A stretch of 21,784 nt of DNA, from positions 1-21,784 of the forward strand of contig JAISYY010000109.1 of the NCBI GenBank assembly GCA_031269635.1. Reading direction: 5' to 3'. This document shows positions 8,376-17,000 of the stretch, in pieces (positions within the stretch are counted from its first letter, which is position 1; each line of letters begins with the position of its first letter). The translations under genes were made by a program, and so were the position numbers. Below the pieces are notes generated by a model. That model searched no databases, was not told the DNA's origin, and was given only the letters and a program-made list of their open reading frames with translations. The stretch is from Tannerella sp. GTDB lineage: Bacteria; Bacteroidota; Bacteroidia; Bacteroidales; Tannerellaceae.

Positions 8376-10271
8376 ATGAATGAAAATAAAAGCAGGCTGG
8401 ACGGGATAAATACCCCGGCAGACTTGAGGCGGCTTGCGCCGGAGCTTCTGACGGATGTTTGTTCGGAGTTGCGGCAGTTTATTATTGACGTGCTGTCGCG
8501 GAATCCGGGTCACCTGGCGGCCAGCCTGGGCGCTGTGGAACTGACGGTGGCGCTTCATTATGTTTTCAATACGCCGTTCGACCGGATTGTGTGGGACGTC
8601 GGCCACCAGGCTTACGGGCACAAGATACTGACCGGGAGGCGTCAACGGTTCGATACGCTCCGCAAACTGGGCGGGATAAGCGGCTTCCCGAATCCGTCGG
8701 AAAGCGAATACGACGCTTTTATCGCAGGCCATGCCTCCAACTCAATATCGGCGGCTTTGGGGATATCCACTGCGTTTGAACTGCAAAAGGACAGCGACCG
8801 CCATGTCGTCGCCGTCATCGGCGACGGCTCGATGACGGGAGGGCTGGCGTTCGAGGGCCTTAACAATGCGTCGAACAACCCGAATAACCTGCTTATCATA
8901 CTAAATGATAATGATATGGCGATAGACCATAATGTCGGAGGGATAAGCCGTTACCTGGTCGATATAACGACAAGCCAGACGTATAACAAGGTGCGGTATG
9001 ACCTGTACCGCATGATGCGCAAGGTGAACCTGATAACGGAAGACCGGCGCGAAAGCATCCTGCGGTTTAACAATAGCCTGAAGGCGTTGATCTCGAAGCA
9101 GCATAACCTGTTCGAGGGCTTCAACATTCGCTATTTTGGCCCGGTGGACGGGCATGACGTGCTGGACCTTGTCAGGAAACTGAATGATATAAAGGAGATG
9201 AAAGGCCCGAAACTGCTTCATGTGAAGACACTGAAGGGGAAGGGTTTCAAGCCTGCCGAAGATTCGGCTACGGAGTGGCATGCGCCGGGAAAATTTGACA
9301 AGAAGACGGGGCGGCGGATGATCAGCGTTGATTTAAACCGGCCGCAGTTGTACCAGGATGTGTTTGGGCATACGCTGGTGGAACTTGCCGAACGGGACGA
9401 ACGGGTCGTGGGGGTGACGCCGGCCATGCCTACGGGTTGTTCGATGTGCTTTATGATGAAGCGTTTCCCGAAACGGGCGTTTGATGTGGGGATAGCCGAA
9501 GGCCATGCCGTCACGTTTTCCGCAGGACTGGCCAAGGAGGGGATGATCCCGTTTTGCAATATCTATTCGTCGTTTATGCAAAGGGCTTATGACGAGGTTA
9601 TCCACGATACGGCGCTGCAAAAGCTTCACGTGGTCTTTTGCATAGACCGGGCGGGACTGGTCGGCGAAGACGGGGCTACGCATCATGGCTCGTTTGACCT
9701 GGCCTACATGCGCCCGATACCGAACCTTACCATTGCATCCCCGATTAACGAAGCGGAATTGCGTAACCTGATGTACACCGGCTACCAGGATGACGCCGGG
9801 ACGTTTGTGATTCGTTACCCCCGCGGCAAAGGTGAGCTTTCCGACTGGCGGCAGCCGCTGGAAATACTTCCTGTGGGGAAGGGGCGCAAGTTGCGCGACG
9901 GCAGGGACGTGGCTGTCCTTTCGATCGGCCAGGCCGGTAACGAAGTGCGAAAGGCTATCGAAATGATAGGGGACGACGGCCCTTCTGTGGCTCATTATGA
10001 CATGATCTACCTGAAACCGATCGACGAAGCGATCCTGCATGAAGCGGGTAAACGCTTCAAATGTATTATTACGGTTGAGAACGGTGTGCGTACCGGCGGA
10101 CTCGGAAGCGCCGTCGCGGAATTTATGACGGAAAACGGGTATGCGCCGAAGATCAGGCGTATCGGGATACCGGATGAATTTATCGGGCATGGCGCTGTCG
10201 AGGAACTTTCCGGAATATGCGGCATGGATGCGGAAAGTATTTACAGGGCGATCTTGGAAATTAAAAATTAA
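8376..10271 (+). CDS. dxs: 1-deoxy-D-xylulose-5-phosphate synthase
   Basis: 631 residues. The enzyme condenses pyruvate and glyceraldehyde 3-phosphate, using thiamine diphosphate, to make DXP, the first intermediate of the MEP isoprenoid pathway and a precursor for thiamine and pyridoxal. Visible motifs are NPGHLAASLG with the active-site His46, VGHQAYGHK (about 75-83), and the TPP/Mg motif starting GDG (149-151) and closing at LNDN (176-179). Further on are IAEGHAVTFSAG with the catalytic Glu375, and DRAGLVGEDGATHHG (424-438), which is diagnostic of DXS. An in-frame GTG exists at 8358, but the ATG at 8376 gives an N-terminus of the length I expect from Bacteroides homologues and is preferred. 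The last codons (EIKN and the stop) lie at the edge of the inverted repeat that begins at 10264. dxs followed by trkA and trkH is an arrangement I recall from other Bacteroidetes. Confidence 0.97.
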   Translation: MNENKSRLDGINTPADLRRLAPELLTDVCSELRQFIIDVLSRNPGHLAASLGAVELTVALHYVFNTPFDRIVWDVGHQAYGHKILTGRRQRFDTLRKLGGISGFPNPSESEYDAFIAGHASNSISAALGISTAFELQKDSDRHVVAVIGDGSMTGGLAFEGLNNASNNPNNLLIILNDNDMAIDHNVGGISRYLVDITTSQTYNKVRYDLYRMMRKVNLITEDRRESILRFNNSLKALISKQHNLFEGFNIRYFGPVDGHDVLDLVRKLNDIKEMKGPKLLHVKTLKGKGFKPAEDSATEWHAPGKFDKKTGRRMISVDLNRPQLYQDVFGHTLVELAERDERVVGVTPAMPTGCSMCFMMKRFPKRAFDVGIAEGHAVTFSAGLAKEGMIPFCNIYSSFMQRAYDEVIHDTALQKLHVVFCIDRAGLVGEDGATHHGSFDLAYMRPIPNLTIASPINEAELRNLMYTGYQDDAGTFVIRYPRGKGELSDWRQPLEILPVGKGRKLRDGRDVAVLSIGQAGNEVRKAIEMIGDDGPSVAHYDMIYLKPIDEAILHEAGKRFKCIITVENGVRTGGLGSAVAEFMTENGYAPKIRRIGIPDEFIGHGAVEELSGICGMDAESIYRAILEIKN

Positions 10272-10284
10272 GAATTAAGAATTT
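10264..10284 (+). repeat. Left arm of 21-base inverted repeat
   Basis: Begins with AAAATTAAGAATTAAG and is A/T-rich with only two G. It supplies the last bases of the dxs reading frame, including the TAA stop (10269-10271). Confidence 0.85.
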
Positions 10285-10298
10285 ATCAATTAAGGGGT

Positions 10299-10502
10299 AT
10301 GAAATTAATAATCTGTAATGACATGTCTTCGCGGGATAACGCGCTATTAATTGCAAGTGGAGGGAGTACCTGTACTGTTCGCAAGCTAAGGCACTATGTC
10401 ATCAAGTTAAGGGAAAAGACCGGGTTACTTCCGGCTAATGCCTTCGCAATAACGTTGTCCGGACTGAATTTGAATCGCCCCGAAGAAATTCTTAATTCTT
10501 AA
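10299..10502 (+). CDS. Hypothetical 67-residue protein inside the inverted-repeat element
   Basis: The ORF starts MKLIICNDMSS and ends RPEEILNS; its last six codons and stop lie in the right arm of the inverted repeat. I do not recognise the family. There is no signal peptide or membrane segment. The middle is basic (CTVRKLRHYVIKLREKTG) and could be a short helix. AAGGGG lies directly before the ATG, closer than an ideal ribosome binding site. Nothing on the opposite strand is open over this span. It could be a small real gene carried by the element, the decayed remnant of a longer one, or a chance ORF. The first codons resemble the start of trkA (both ATGAAA followed by an AT-rich stretch after GGT), so a local duplication of the trkA start is another possibility. 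Confidence 0.35.
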   Translation: MKLIICNDMSSRDNALLIASGGSTCTVRKLRHYVIKLREKTGLLPANAFAITLSGLNLNRPEEILNS

Positions 10503-10506
10503 TTTT
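10486..10506 (-). repeat. Right arm of 21-base inverted repeat
   Basis: Exact reverse complement of the left arm. It contains the stop codon of the 67-residue ORF (10500-10502) and forms most of the short leader before trkA. Confidence 0.85.
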
Positions 10507-10520
10507 ATAATTGTACAGGT

Positions 10521-11861
10521 ATGAAAATATTAATTGCAGGAGCGGGGGAGGTCGGAACACATTTGGCAAAGATGCTTTCGAGGGAGAAGCATGATATTAT
10601 CCTGATGGATCCGGATGAGGAGAAACTTGCTTTTACCCGTTCCGGCATGGAGATATTGCCGATTGTCGGCTCTCCTACTTCGCTCGGCGACCTGGAGGAA
10701 GCGGGCGTGAACCGGATGGAGCTTTTTATCAGCGTGACGACCGAAGAGACGACAAACATAACCGCCTGTATGCTGGCGGCGAAGATGGGCGCAGGCAAGA
10801 CTTTTGCGCGTATTAATAATTATGAATACCTGTTGCCTAAAAACAGGGAGTTCTTTTCCAACCTGGGGATAAATTCAATGATATATCCTGAAATGCTTGC
10901 TGCCAAAGAGATTGTTTCGGCCGTAAGACTCCCGTGGACGCGCCAGTACTGGGACCTGTTCGGCGGTGCGCTGATTCTTCTTGGCATAAAGATACGTGAA
11001 AACGCTCCCATCGTGAATAAATACCTGATGGAACTGACAAACCGTGACCGGAAATTTTATCATATAGTAGCGATCAAACGCGGCAACGATACAATCATAC
11101 CGTCCGGTAACGACCGCATCATTGCAGGCGATATTGTTTTTTTCACTTCCAGGAAGGAACATATCGAGGAGATCAGGAAACAGGCGGGCAAGTCCGTCCA
11201 GGAGGTCAGGAAGGTGCTGATCATGGGAGGCGGGCGTATTGCAATCCGCACGTCGCAGTATTTACCGGGAAACATACATATAAAAATCATCGAAACATCG
11301 AAGGAGAAAAGTATCCGCATATCCGAACAGGCGCCCGACAACGTGCTTGTTATAAACGGCGATGGCCGCGATACCGATCTGCTGATGCAGGAAGGCATAC
11401 AGGATACGGAAGCGTTCATTGCGCTTACGGAAAATTCCAGTACCAATATCCTGGCATGTCTTGCGGCCAAACGGTTTGGGGTGACGAAGACAATCGCCCA
11501 GGTGGAAAATATTGATTACATCCCGATGGCCGAAAAGCTGGACATCGGCTCCGTCATCAATAAGAAACTGATTGCAGCGAGCCATATCTATCAGTTCCTG
11601 TTGGACGCCGATGTCTCTACGGTGAAATGCCTTACTTTTGCGAACGCGGATGTGGCGGAACTGATTGCGCGTCCGGGTTCAAAAATAACAAAAAGGAAAG
11701 TGATGGATCTGAGCCTTCCGAAAGATATGACGCTGGGCGGGCTTATCCGTAGCGGGGAGCCGATGATAATAAATGGGGAAACACAGATACAAGCTCATGA
11801 CCATGTGGTCGTTTTCTGTCTTGATTCTGCCATGCGGAAACTGGAAGAGTATTTTAATTAA
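10521..11861 (+). CDS. trkA: Trk potassium transporter regulatory subunit TrkA
   Basis: 446 residues, the usual length for a TrkA with two tandem RCK units. Unit one has a Rossmann nucleotide site GAGEVG (residues 7-12) with the acidic residue Asp30 at the end of strand two, followed by a TrkA-C domain at about 140-220. Unit two begins with VLIMGGGRIA (Gly236-238), again a Rossmann start, though its glycine pattern is less canonical than in unit one; a second TrkA-C domain closes the protein. TrkA is a cytoplasmic ring protein that binds NAD(H) or ATP/ADP and gates the membrane pore TrkH, encoded just downstream. Start ATG is 14 bases after the inverted repeat and no strong ribosome binding site is visible. 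The stop codon lies in an AATTAAGAATTT sequence like the repeat arms. Confidence 0.96.
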   Translation: MKILIAGAGEVGTHLAKMLSREKHDIILMDPDEEKLAFTRSGMEILPIVGSPTSLGDLEEAGVNRMELFISVTTEETTNITACMLAAKMGAGKTFARINNYEYLLPKNREFFSNLGINSMIYPEMLAAKEIVSAVRLPWTRQYWDLFGGALILLGIKIRENAPIVNKYLMELTNRDRKFYHIVAIKRGNDTIIPSGNDRIIAGDIVFFTSRKEHIEEIRKQAGKSVQEVRKVLIMGGGRIAIRTSQYLPGNIHIKIIETSKEKSIRISEQAPDNVLVINGDGRDTDLLMQEGIQDTEAFIALTENSSTNILACLAAKRFGVTKTIAQVENIDYIPMAEKLDIGSVINKKLIAASHIYQFLLDADVSTVKCLTFANADVAELIARPGSKITKRKVMDLSLPKDMTLGGLIRSGEPMIINGETQIQAHDHVVVFCLDSAMRKLEEYFN

Positions 11862-11898
11862 GAATTTAAAATTACGAATTAATTATTCACTATTCATT
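11862..11898. repeat. AT-rich repeat-like junction between trkA and trkH
   Basis: The 37-base spacer continues from AATTAAGAA around the trkA stop (11856-11864) and ends in TTATTCACTATTCATT before the trkH ATG. The left part matches the core of the 21-base inverted repeat; the TATTCA unit is repeated twice in imperfect form. It resembles AT-rich junk repeats seen in Bacteroidetes intergenic DNA rather than a promoter. Confidence 0.35.
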
Positions 11899-13362
11899 AT
11901 GCGCATAAACGTCTTATACATCATCAAGACATTAGGTTCCATACTTATCCTCGAAACGATATTCATGCTTGTCGCAACTGGTGTCGCGTTCGTTTACGAA
12001 GGGGCGGACAGGATGCCTTTTTTGGTTTCGTCGGGTATCATGTCCGGCGCGGGCGTCCTGTTTTTTATCATCGGGCGTAAAGCGGATGAATATCGTGCGG
12101 GCAGGCGCGAAGGTATGCTGACCGTGACGCTCACCTGGACGGTATTGTCGTTTTTCGGCATGATGCCTTTTTATCTGGGAGGATACATTGATAATATTAC
12201 GGATGCATACCTGGAAACCATGTCGGGTTTTACCACGACGGGGATGACGGTGCTGGATGATGTCGAGTCGTTGCCGCGCGGCATTTTATTCTGGCGGACT
12301 TTGATGCAATGGCAGGGCGGTATCGGGATGGTCGTTTTTACGGTAGCGTTGTTGCCGATGTTCGGGGGCAACGCGTCGCAGCTTTTTGACGCGGAGACTA
12401 CCGGCTTTTCACACGAGCGGTTCCGTCCGCGCGTAACGCAGGTGGCGAAACGCCTTTCGAGTGTTTATGTTTTATTGACGCTGCTGGTTACGTTTTTCTT
12501 ATGGATCGGGCCGATGAATTTTTATGATGCGCTCAGTCATGCCATGACGAGCATATCGACCGGAGGATATTCGACCCGGAATGTAAGTATTGGCTACTGG
12601 AACTCGTCTTATGTCGATTACATTATAATGATTAGCATGTGCATGGGGGGGATGAAACTGCCGCTTTTTTTCTTCGCCTTGAAAGGCGATTTCAAACAAT
12701 TCCGCAACGATGAGGAAACGCGCTGGTATCTGCTGTATATGCTTATTTTTATCATGATAACGGTGAGCTGGCTTTTTTATAACGGATTTGAAACGGGCTT
12801 CCGTGACGTCGAAAACACGATACGCAAAGGCGCTTTCCAGGTGATATCATTAGCGACGACTACCGGTTTTACAACATCCGAATATGTTCGCTGGGGAGAA
12901 TTTTACTGGCTGATTACCGTATTCCTGATGCTGATCTGCGGCTGCGGAGGTTCTACGAGCGGAGGCTTGAAAATGGGGCGTGCCCTGGTTCTTTTCAAAA
13001 ATATGCTTAACGAGTTCCGTAAGCAGACGCACCCTTCGGCCGTCCTGCCCGTACGGGCGAATGGCCGGGCGGTCTCGCATGATATTATTTACCGGGTGCA
13101 TATCTTTGCGCTGGTGTATTTCCTGCTGATAAGTTTCAGTTGGCTGTTCTTGTTGATAAACGGGTTGGGGTTTGAAGAAGCGCTTGCCACGTCCGTATCT
13201 GCGATCAGTAATGTAGGATTGTCGTTAGGTTCGCTTGCCGACGGGCAGTTGTCCGGTATATCTCCCGTATCGAAATGGTATATTTCATTTATTATGATGA
13301 CCGGGCGCCTGGAAATCTTTACCGTCCTGACCCTTTTATTGCCGGGCTTTTGGAGGCGCTGA
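11899..13362 (+). CDS. trkH: Trk/Ktr potassium uptake protein TrkH (pore subunit)
   Basis: 487 residues from the ATG at 11899. The frame stays open upstream into trkA, but the extension has no hydrophobic character and MRINVLYIIKTLG is the natural N-terminus. The protein is almost wholly membrane segments and contains the four selectivity-filter loops of the SKT superfamily: SGFTTTGMTVL (about 109), STGGYST (about 220), TTTGFTTSEY (about 320) and SNVGLSLGS (about 437). The loop-three region is followed by the glycine-rich GGSTSGGLKMGR, which belongs to the gating loop and the cytoplasmic helix. It imports potassium using the membrane potential or sodium/proton coupling and is gated by the TrkA ring encoded immediately upstream. 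Confidence 0.96.
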   Translation: MRINVLYIIKTLGSILILETIFMLVATGVAFVYEGADRMPFLVSSGIMSGAGVLFFIIGRKADEYRAGRREGMLTVTLTWTVLSFFGMMPFYLGGYIDNITDAYLETMSGFTTTGMTVLDDVESLPRGILFWRTLMQWQGGIGMVVFTVALLPMFGGNASQLFDAETTGFSHERFRPRVTQVAKRLSSVYVLLTLLVTFFLWIGPMNFYDALSHAMTSISTGGYSTRNVSIGYWNSSYVDYIIMISMCMGGMKLPLFFFALKGDFKQFRNDEETRWYLLYMLIFIMITVSWLFYNGFETGFRDVENTIRKGAFQVISLATTTGFTTSEYVRWGEFYWLITVFLMLICGCGGSTSGGLKMGRALVLFKNMLNEFRKQTHPSAVLPVRANGRAVSHDIIYRVHIFALVYFLLISFSWLFLLINGLGFEEALATSVSAISNVGLSLGSLADGQLSGISPVSKWYISFIMMTGRLEIFTVLTLLLPGFWRR

Positions 13363-13400
13363 TATTTTTCTGTCACATAAATATACGTTTTTATTATTTT

Positions 13401-13416
13401 TTACGTTATATCTTGG
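13401..13416 (+). promoter_or_regulatory. Possible promoter for ruvA-sprA
   Basis: TATCTTGG at 13409-13416 matches seven of eight positions of the -7 consensus TAnnTTTG, 26 bases before the ruvA ATG, in a 79-base AT-rich gap after trkH. No TTTG is found at the proper -33 distance. Transcription could equally run through from trkH. Confidence 0.25.
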
Positions 13417-13441
13417 TATCATTATCTAATTACGTAAAAGT

Positions 13442-14032
13442 ATGATAGAATATATAAGAGGCGAGATTGCTGAATTGTCGCCTGCGCAAATGGTGATGGA
13501 ATGTAGCGGGATAGGTTATGAAATAAATATATCCCTTACCACCTATAGCGCCTTTAACGGTCGTAAGGAAGGGAAAATATACGTATATGAGGTTATCCGC
13601 GAGGATGCGCATATACTGTTTGGCTTTGCGACGCGCGAGGAGCGTGAACTGTTCCTGCTGCTCACGTCCGTTTCCGGAGTAGGCCCCAATACCGCGCGTA
13701 TGATCCTGTCATCGCTGCCGCCGGCCGACCTGATCAGTGTCATTGCATCGGGAGATGACGTCAGCCTTACGACCATAAAAGGTATAGGAAATAAAACCGC
13801 ACAGCGTATTGTGGTCGATTTGAAAAACAAGGTGAAGCCGGTGGAAAGCATGGGCGAGAAGAACAGATACACGACGAAAGAGCGTTCGGATACGGCGGAA
13901 GGGGCTGTTGCCGCGCTTGTAATGCTCGGTTTCCAGAAAGCGGCGTCGCAGAAGGCGGTTGTTTCCGTGTTAAAGAAATCGCCGTCGATAACCGTTGAAC
14001 AGGTCATAAAAGATGCGCTGAAGATGCTTTGA
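13442..14032 (+). CDS. ruvA: Holliday junction branch migration protein RuvA
   Basis: 196 residues, normal length. Domain I is the OB-fold N-terminus (MIEYIRGEIAELSP, with the ECSGIGYEI strand). Domain II carries two helix-hairpin-helix motifs, around SVSGVGPNTARMIL (about 78-91) and TIKGIGNKTAQRIV (about 113-126), which bind DNA at the junction. After a polar linker, the C-terminal domain III (about 150-196, AVAALVMLGFQKA) contacts the RuvB motor. RuvA tetramers hold the four-way junction flat so RuvB can drive branch migration; RuvB is not in this window. sprA follows after 41 bases on the same strand, probably co-transcribed. Confidence 0.97.
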   Translation: MIEYIRGEIAELSPAQMVMECSGIGYEINISLTTYSAFNGRKEGKIYVYEVIREDAHILFGFATREERELFLLLTSVSGVGPNTARMILSSLPPADLISVIASGDDVSLTTIKGIGNKTAQRIVVDLKNKVKPVESMGEKNRYTTKERSDTAEGAVAALVMLGFQKAASQKAVVSVLKKSPSITVEQVIKDALKML

Positions 14033-14073
14033 TTTTATCAATGAAACGTATTAAATCACAGTAACGGCATTTA

Positions 14074-17000
14074 ATGAAAAAAGGAATCAAATATATCACG
14101 ACGGTTATCATCTGTTTATCGGGCATACTTGCGCTTAATGCCGGATATATCGGTTTCCGGCCGGAGATGTCCGCGCCGGAATTTGTCGTGCCGGACGATA
14201 CGGTTGCAAAACCGCGTATCCCCGTGAAGAAAACGGTTCCGGAAGAATATGAAGACCTGAATAAAAAATCCGCATCCGACCTCCGCGACCCGGAAAATCT
14301 CAAAACGGAAATTGAATACGACTTAAAGTCGGGGTCTTATCTCTTGCGTTCAAAAGTGGGGGATATGGAACTGGGCACTCCGTTGCTTATGACGCCCGGC
14401 GAGTATCAGAAGTACAGTCTGGAACAGTCGTTACGACAGTATTTTTATGAAAGGAACAAAACCGTCTTTGACAGCTTGGAGCAGAGCGGGAACGCGGGGG
14501 GCAACCCGTTCAACCTGATGGATGTGCAGTTTGATCTCGGCCCCGCCGACAAGTTGTTTGGGCCTGGAGGCGTCCGGCTCCGGTCGCAGGGTTCGCTCGG
14601 AATAGATATCGGGCTTAAGACGAGTAAAACGAATAATCCGTCGTTGCCGGAAAAGTCGCGCAGCCGTACGTTTTTTAATTTCGATACGGATGTACAGATG
14701 AATGTCCGCGCCTCCGTCGGGACGAAGATTAACTTTGGCTTGGATTATAATACCGGGGCGGCCTTTGATTTTGATGCGGCGAAACTGAAACTTGCATACC
14801 AGGGCGAGGAAGATGAAATTATCAAATCGCTGGAAGGAGGAAATGTAAGCATGACGACAAACAATTCCCTGATACGCGGCGGTGCGGCGCTGTTTGGCGT
14901 CAAGACGGATCTGCAGTTCGGGAAACTGCGTATCAAGACGCTTATCGCCCAGCAGGAATCCGATTCGAGGAGTGTTTCCGCAAAAGGCAGTTCGCGGATG
15001 ACCGATTTTGAACTGGCAGTCGACAGATACGACGAAAACAAGCATTATTTCCTTGCGCATTATTTTCGTGATACGTATGATAAGGCAATGTCCAAACTGC
15101 CCTATATATCTTCGGCCGTTTCGATCAACCGGATAGAGGTATGGATAACGAACAAAAGCAGTAATTACGGGCAGGCGCGTAATATTGTGGCCTTTTCGGA
15201 TCTTGGCGAACAGGATCATATAAGCAATCCCCAGTTTACGCCTTCGGGCAGTGACAAGATCCCTTATAACGAAGCGAATACGCTGTACCGTACAGTCATC
15301 GACAATTATTCCGCCGCACGCGACATCAACTCCGTCACGCAAACTTTCGACGGTTTTATAGAAGGCGGACGGGATTATGAGAAAATAGAAAGCGCCCGCC
15401 TGTTGTCAATGTCAGAATATACGTTCAGTCCGCAGTTGGGATATATCTCCCTGAATACCCGTCTGCAGGCGGACGAAGTGCTTGCCGTGGCTTTTGAATA
15501 TACTTACAACGGAACCGTATATCAGGTAGGCGAGTTTTCCAGCGATAACAGCGACAGTTCCAATAAATGCTTATACCTGAAAATGCTGAAGGCAACCTCG
15601 CTGTCTCCCTCGATGCCGGTTTGGAATCTGATGATGAAGAACGTCTATAGTCTCAATGCCTATTCGATACAAAAGCAGAAATTCAGGCTTGACGTCGTTT
15701 ACCGGAGCGATACGGCAGGCGCTTATGTTTATACGATTCCCGAAGGAAACATCAAAGGACAGACGCTTCTTAAAGTGATGAACCTTGACCGTCTTAATTC
15801 AAATAATGAGGCGGTCAGCAGCGAAGCCGGGAGTGGCGACGGTTTTTTTGATTTTGTGGAAGGCTACACTATCGTTTCGAGTAACGGGCGCATTATCTTT
15901 CCGGTTGTCGAGCCTTTTGGCTCTCATCTCCGCGAAAAAATAGGGGATGACGAGATAGCAGACAAATATGTCTATCAGGAATTATACGATTCTACGCTGA
16001 CCATTGCGCGGCAGATCGCGGAGAAAAATAAATTCCTGTTGCGCGGACAATACACCGGGTCGTCCTCCAATGTCATACCACTCGGTGCAACAAACGTGGC
16101 GAGGGGGTCGGTCATTGTCAGGGCCAACGGGATCATTCTTACGGAAAATGTGGATTATATTGTGAATTACAGTTCCGGTATGGTGACCATACTGAATGAA
16201 AATCTTCTGTCGAGCAATGCATCCATAAGTGTTTCACTCGAAAACCAGTCCACCTCCGGCATGCAAAGGAAAACCATGTTCGGGACGGATCTGAATTATG
16301 AGTTCTCGAAGGATTTCAATATGGGTGCGACAATCATGCACCTGTCGGAAATGCCGTTGACGACGAAAACTTCGTTTGGGGATGAGTCGGTGAAAAACAC
16401 GCTTTGGGGAGTGAATCTGGATTATAAAGGCCAGAGCCAATGGCTTACCAATATGTTCGATAAGTTACCGCTGCTCGCTCTTACGCAACCCAGTACGTTT
16501 TCCGTCAAAGCCGAGTTCGCACATCTTATTGCCGGTCATTACCAGAACAAATATACCGGCGAGTTCTCCTATCTTGATGATTTTGAATCTACGCAAAGCG
16601 AGTTTGACCTGCTTAATCCCTATTTCTGGAATTATGCAAGCGTGCCTTTCGACGACGACAAGGCGACCGCCCTGTTTCCCGAAGCAAGCCTTACGAGTAA
16701 TGTTGACTACGGGAAGAACCGCGCGTTATTGGCATGGTACTATATCGACGGACTGTTTACGCGCAGAAATTCGTCCCTGCGGCCTTCGTATATGAGCAAC
16801 GACGATTTGTCCAATCACCTTGTACGCGCCGTCCAGACGAGGGAGTTGTTCCCCAACAGGGATCAGTTGTATAATGAAAACAACTACCTGAACGTGTTGA
16901 ACCTGGCATACTATCCGAACGAGCGGGGCCCCTACAATCTGGACGCCGATAATATTAACTCCGATGGGACTTTGATAAATCCCGAAAAACGCTGGGGCGG

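Larger units (their letters stand above)
10264..10506. mobile_element. MITE-like element: 243 bases bounded by perfect 21-base inverted repeats
   Basis: The left arm (10264-10284) and the right arm (10486-10506) are exact reverse complements over all 21 bases; each contains two overlapping copies of ATTAAGAAT. The segment sits between two core genes, overlaps the dxs stop codon on its left, ends 14 bases before the trkA start on its right, and encloses one 67-codon ORF. Size and arms fit a miniature inverted-repeat element, but I see no clear target-site duplication (the flanks are TTA on the left, ATA on the right) and no transposase. Alternatives are a domesticated repeat or an RNA-level stem. 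The inverted repeat itself is certain; calling it mobile is inference. Confidence 0.5.

Noticed and set aside
9333..10190. 285-codon open frame on the minus strand inside dxs
   Set aside because: It lies wholly opposite a strongly conserved dxs frame with all catalytic motifs. Its product is rich in Arg/His/Pro with no recognisable domain, as expected from an antisense shadow of G+C-rich codons.
11773..11898. 42-codon N-terminal extension of trkH overlapping trkA
   Set aside because: The extension overlaps coding trkA sequence and the repeat spacer, and lacks TrkH-like sequence. The ATG at 11899 gives the normal TrkH length.
14041..14064. Seven-codon ORF between ruvA and sprA (MKRIKSQ)
   Set aside because: Too short to support as a gene or leader peptide; no regulatory pattern in the sequence.
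14431..15342. 303-codon open frame on the minus strand inside sprA
   Set aside because: Antisense shadow of conserved sprA sequence; no recognisable motif and no promoter or plausible start context.
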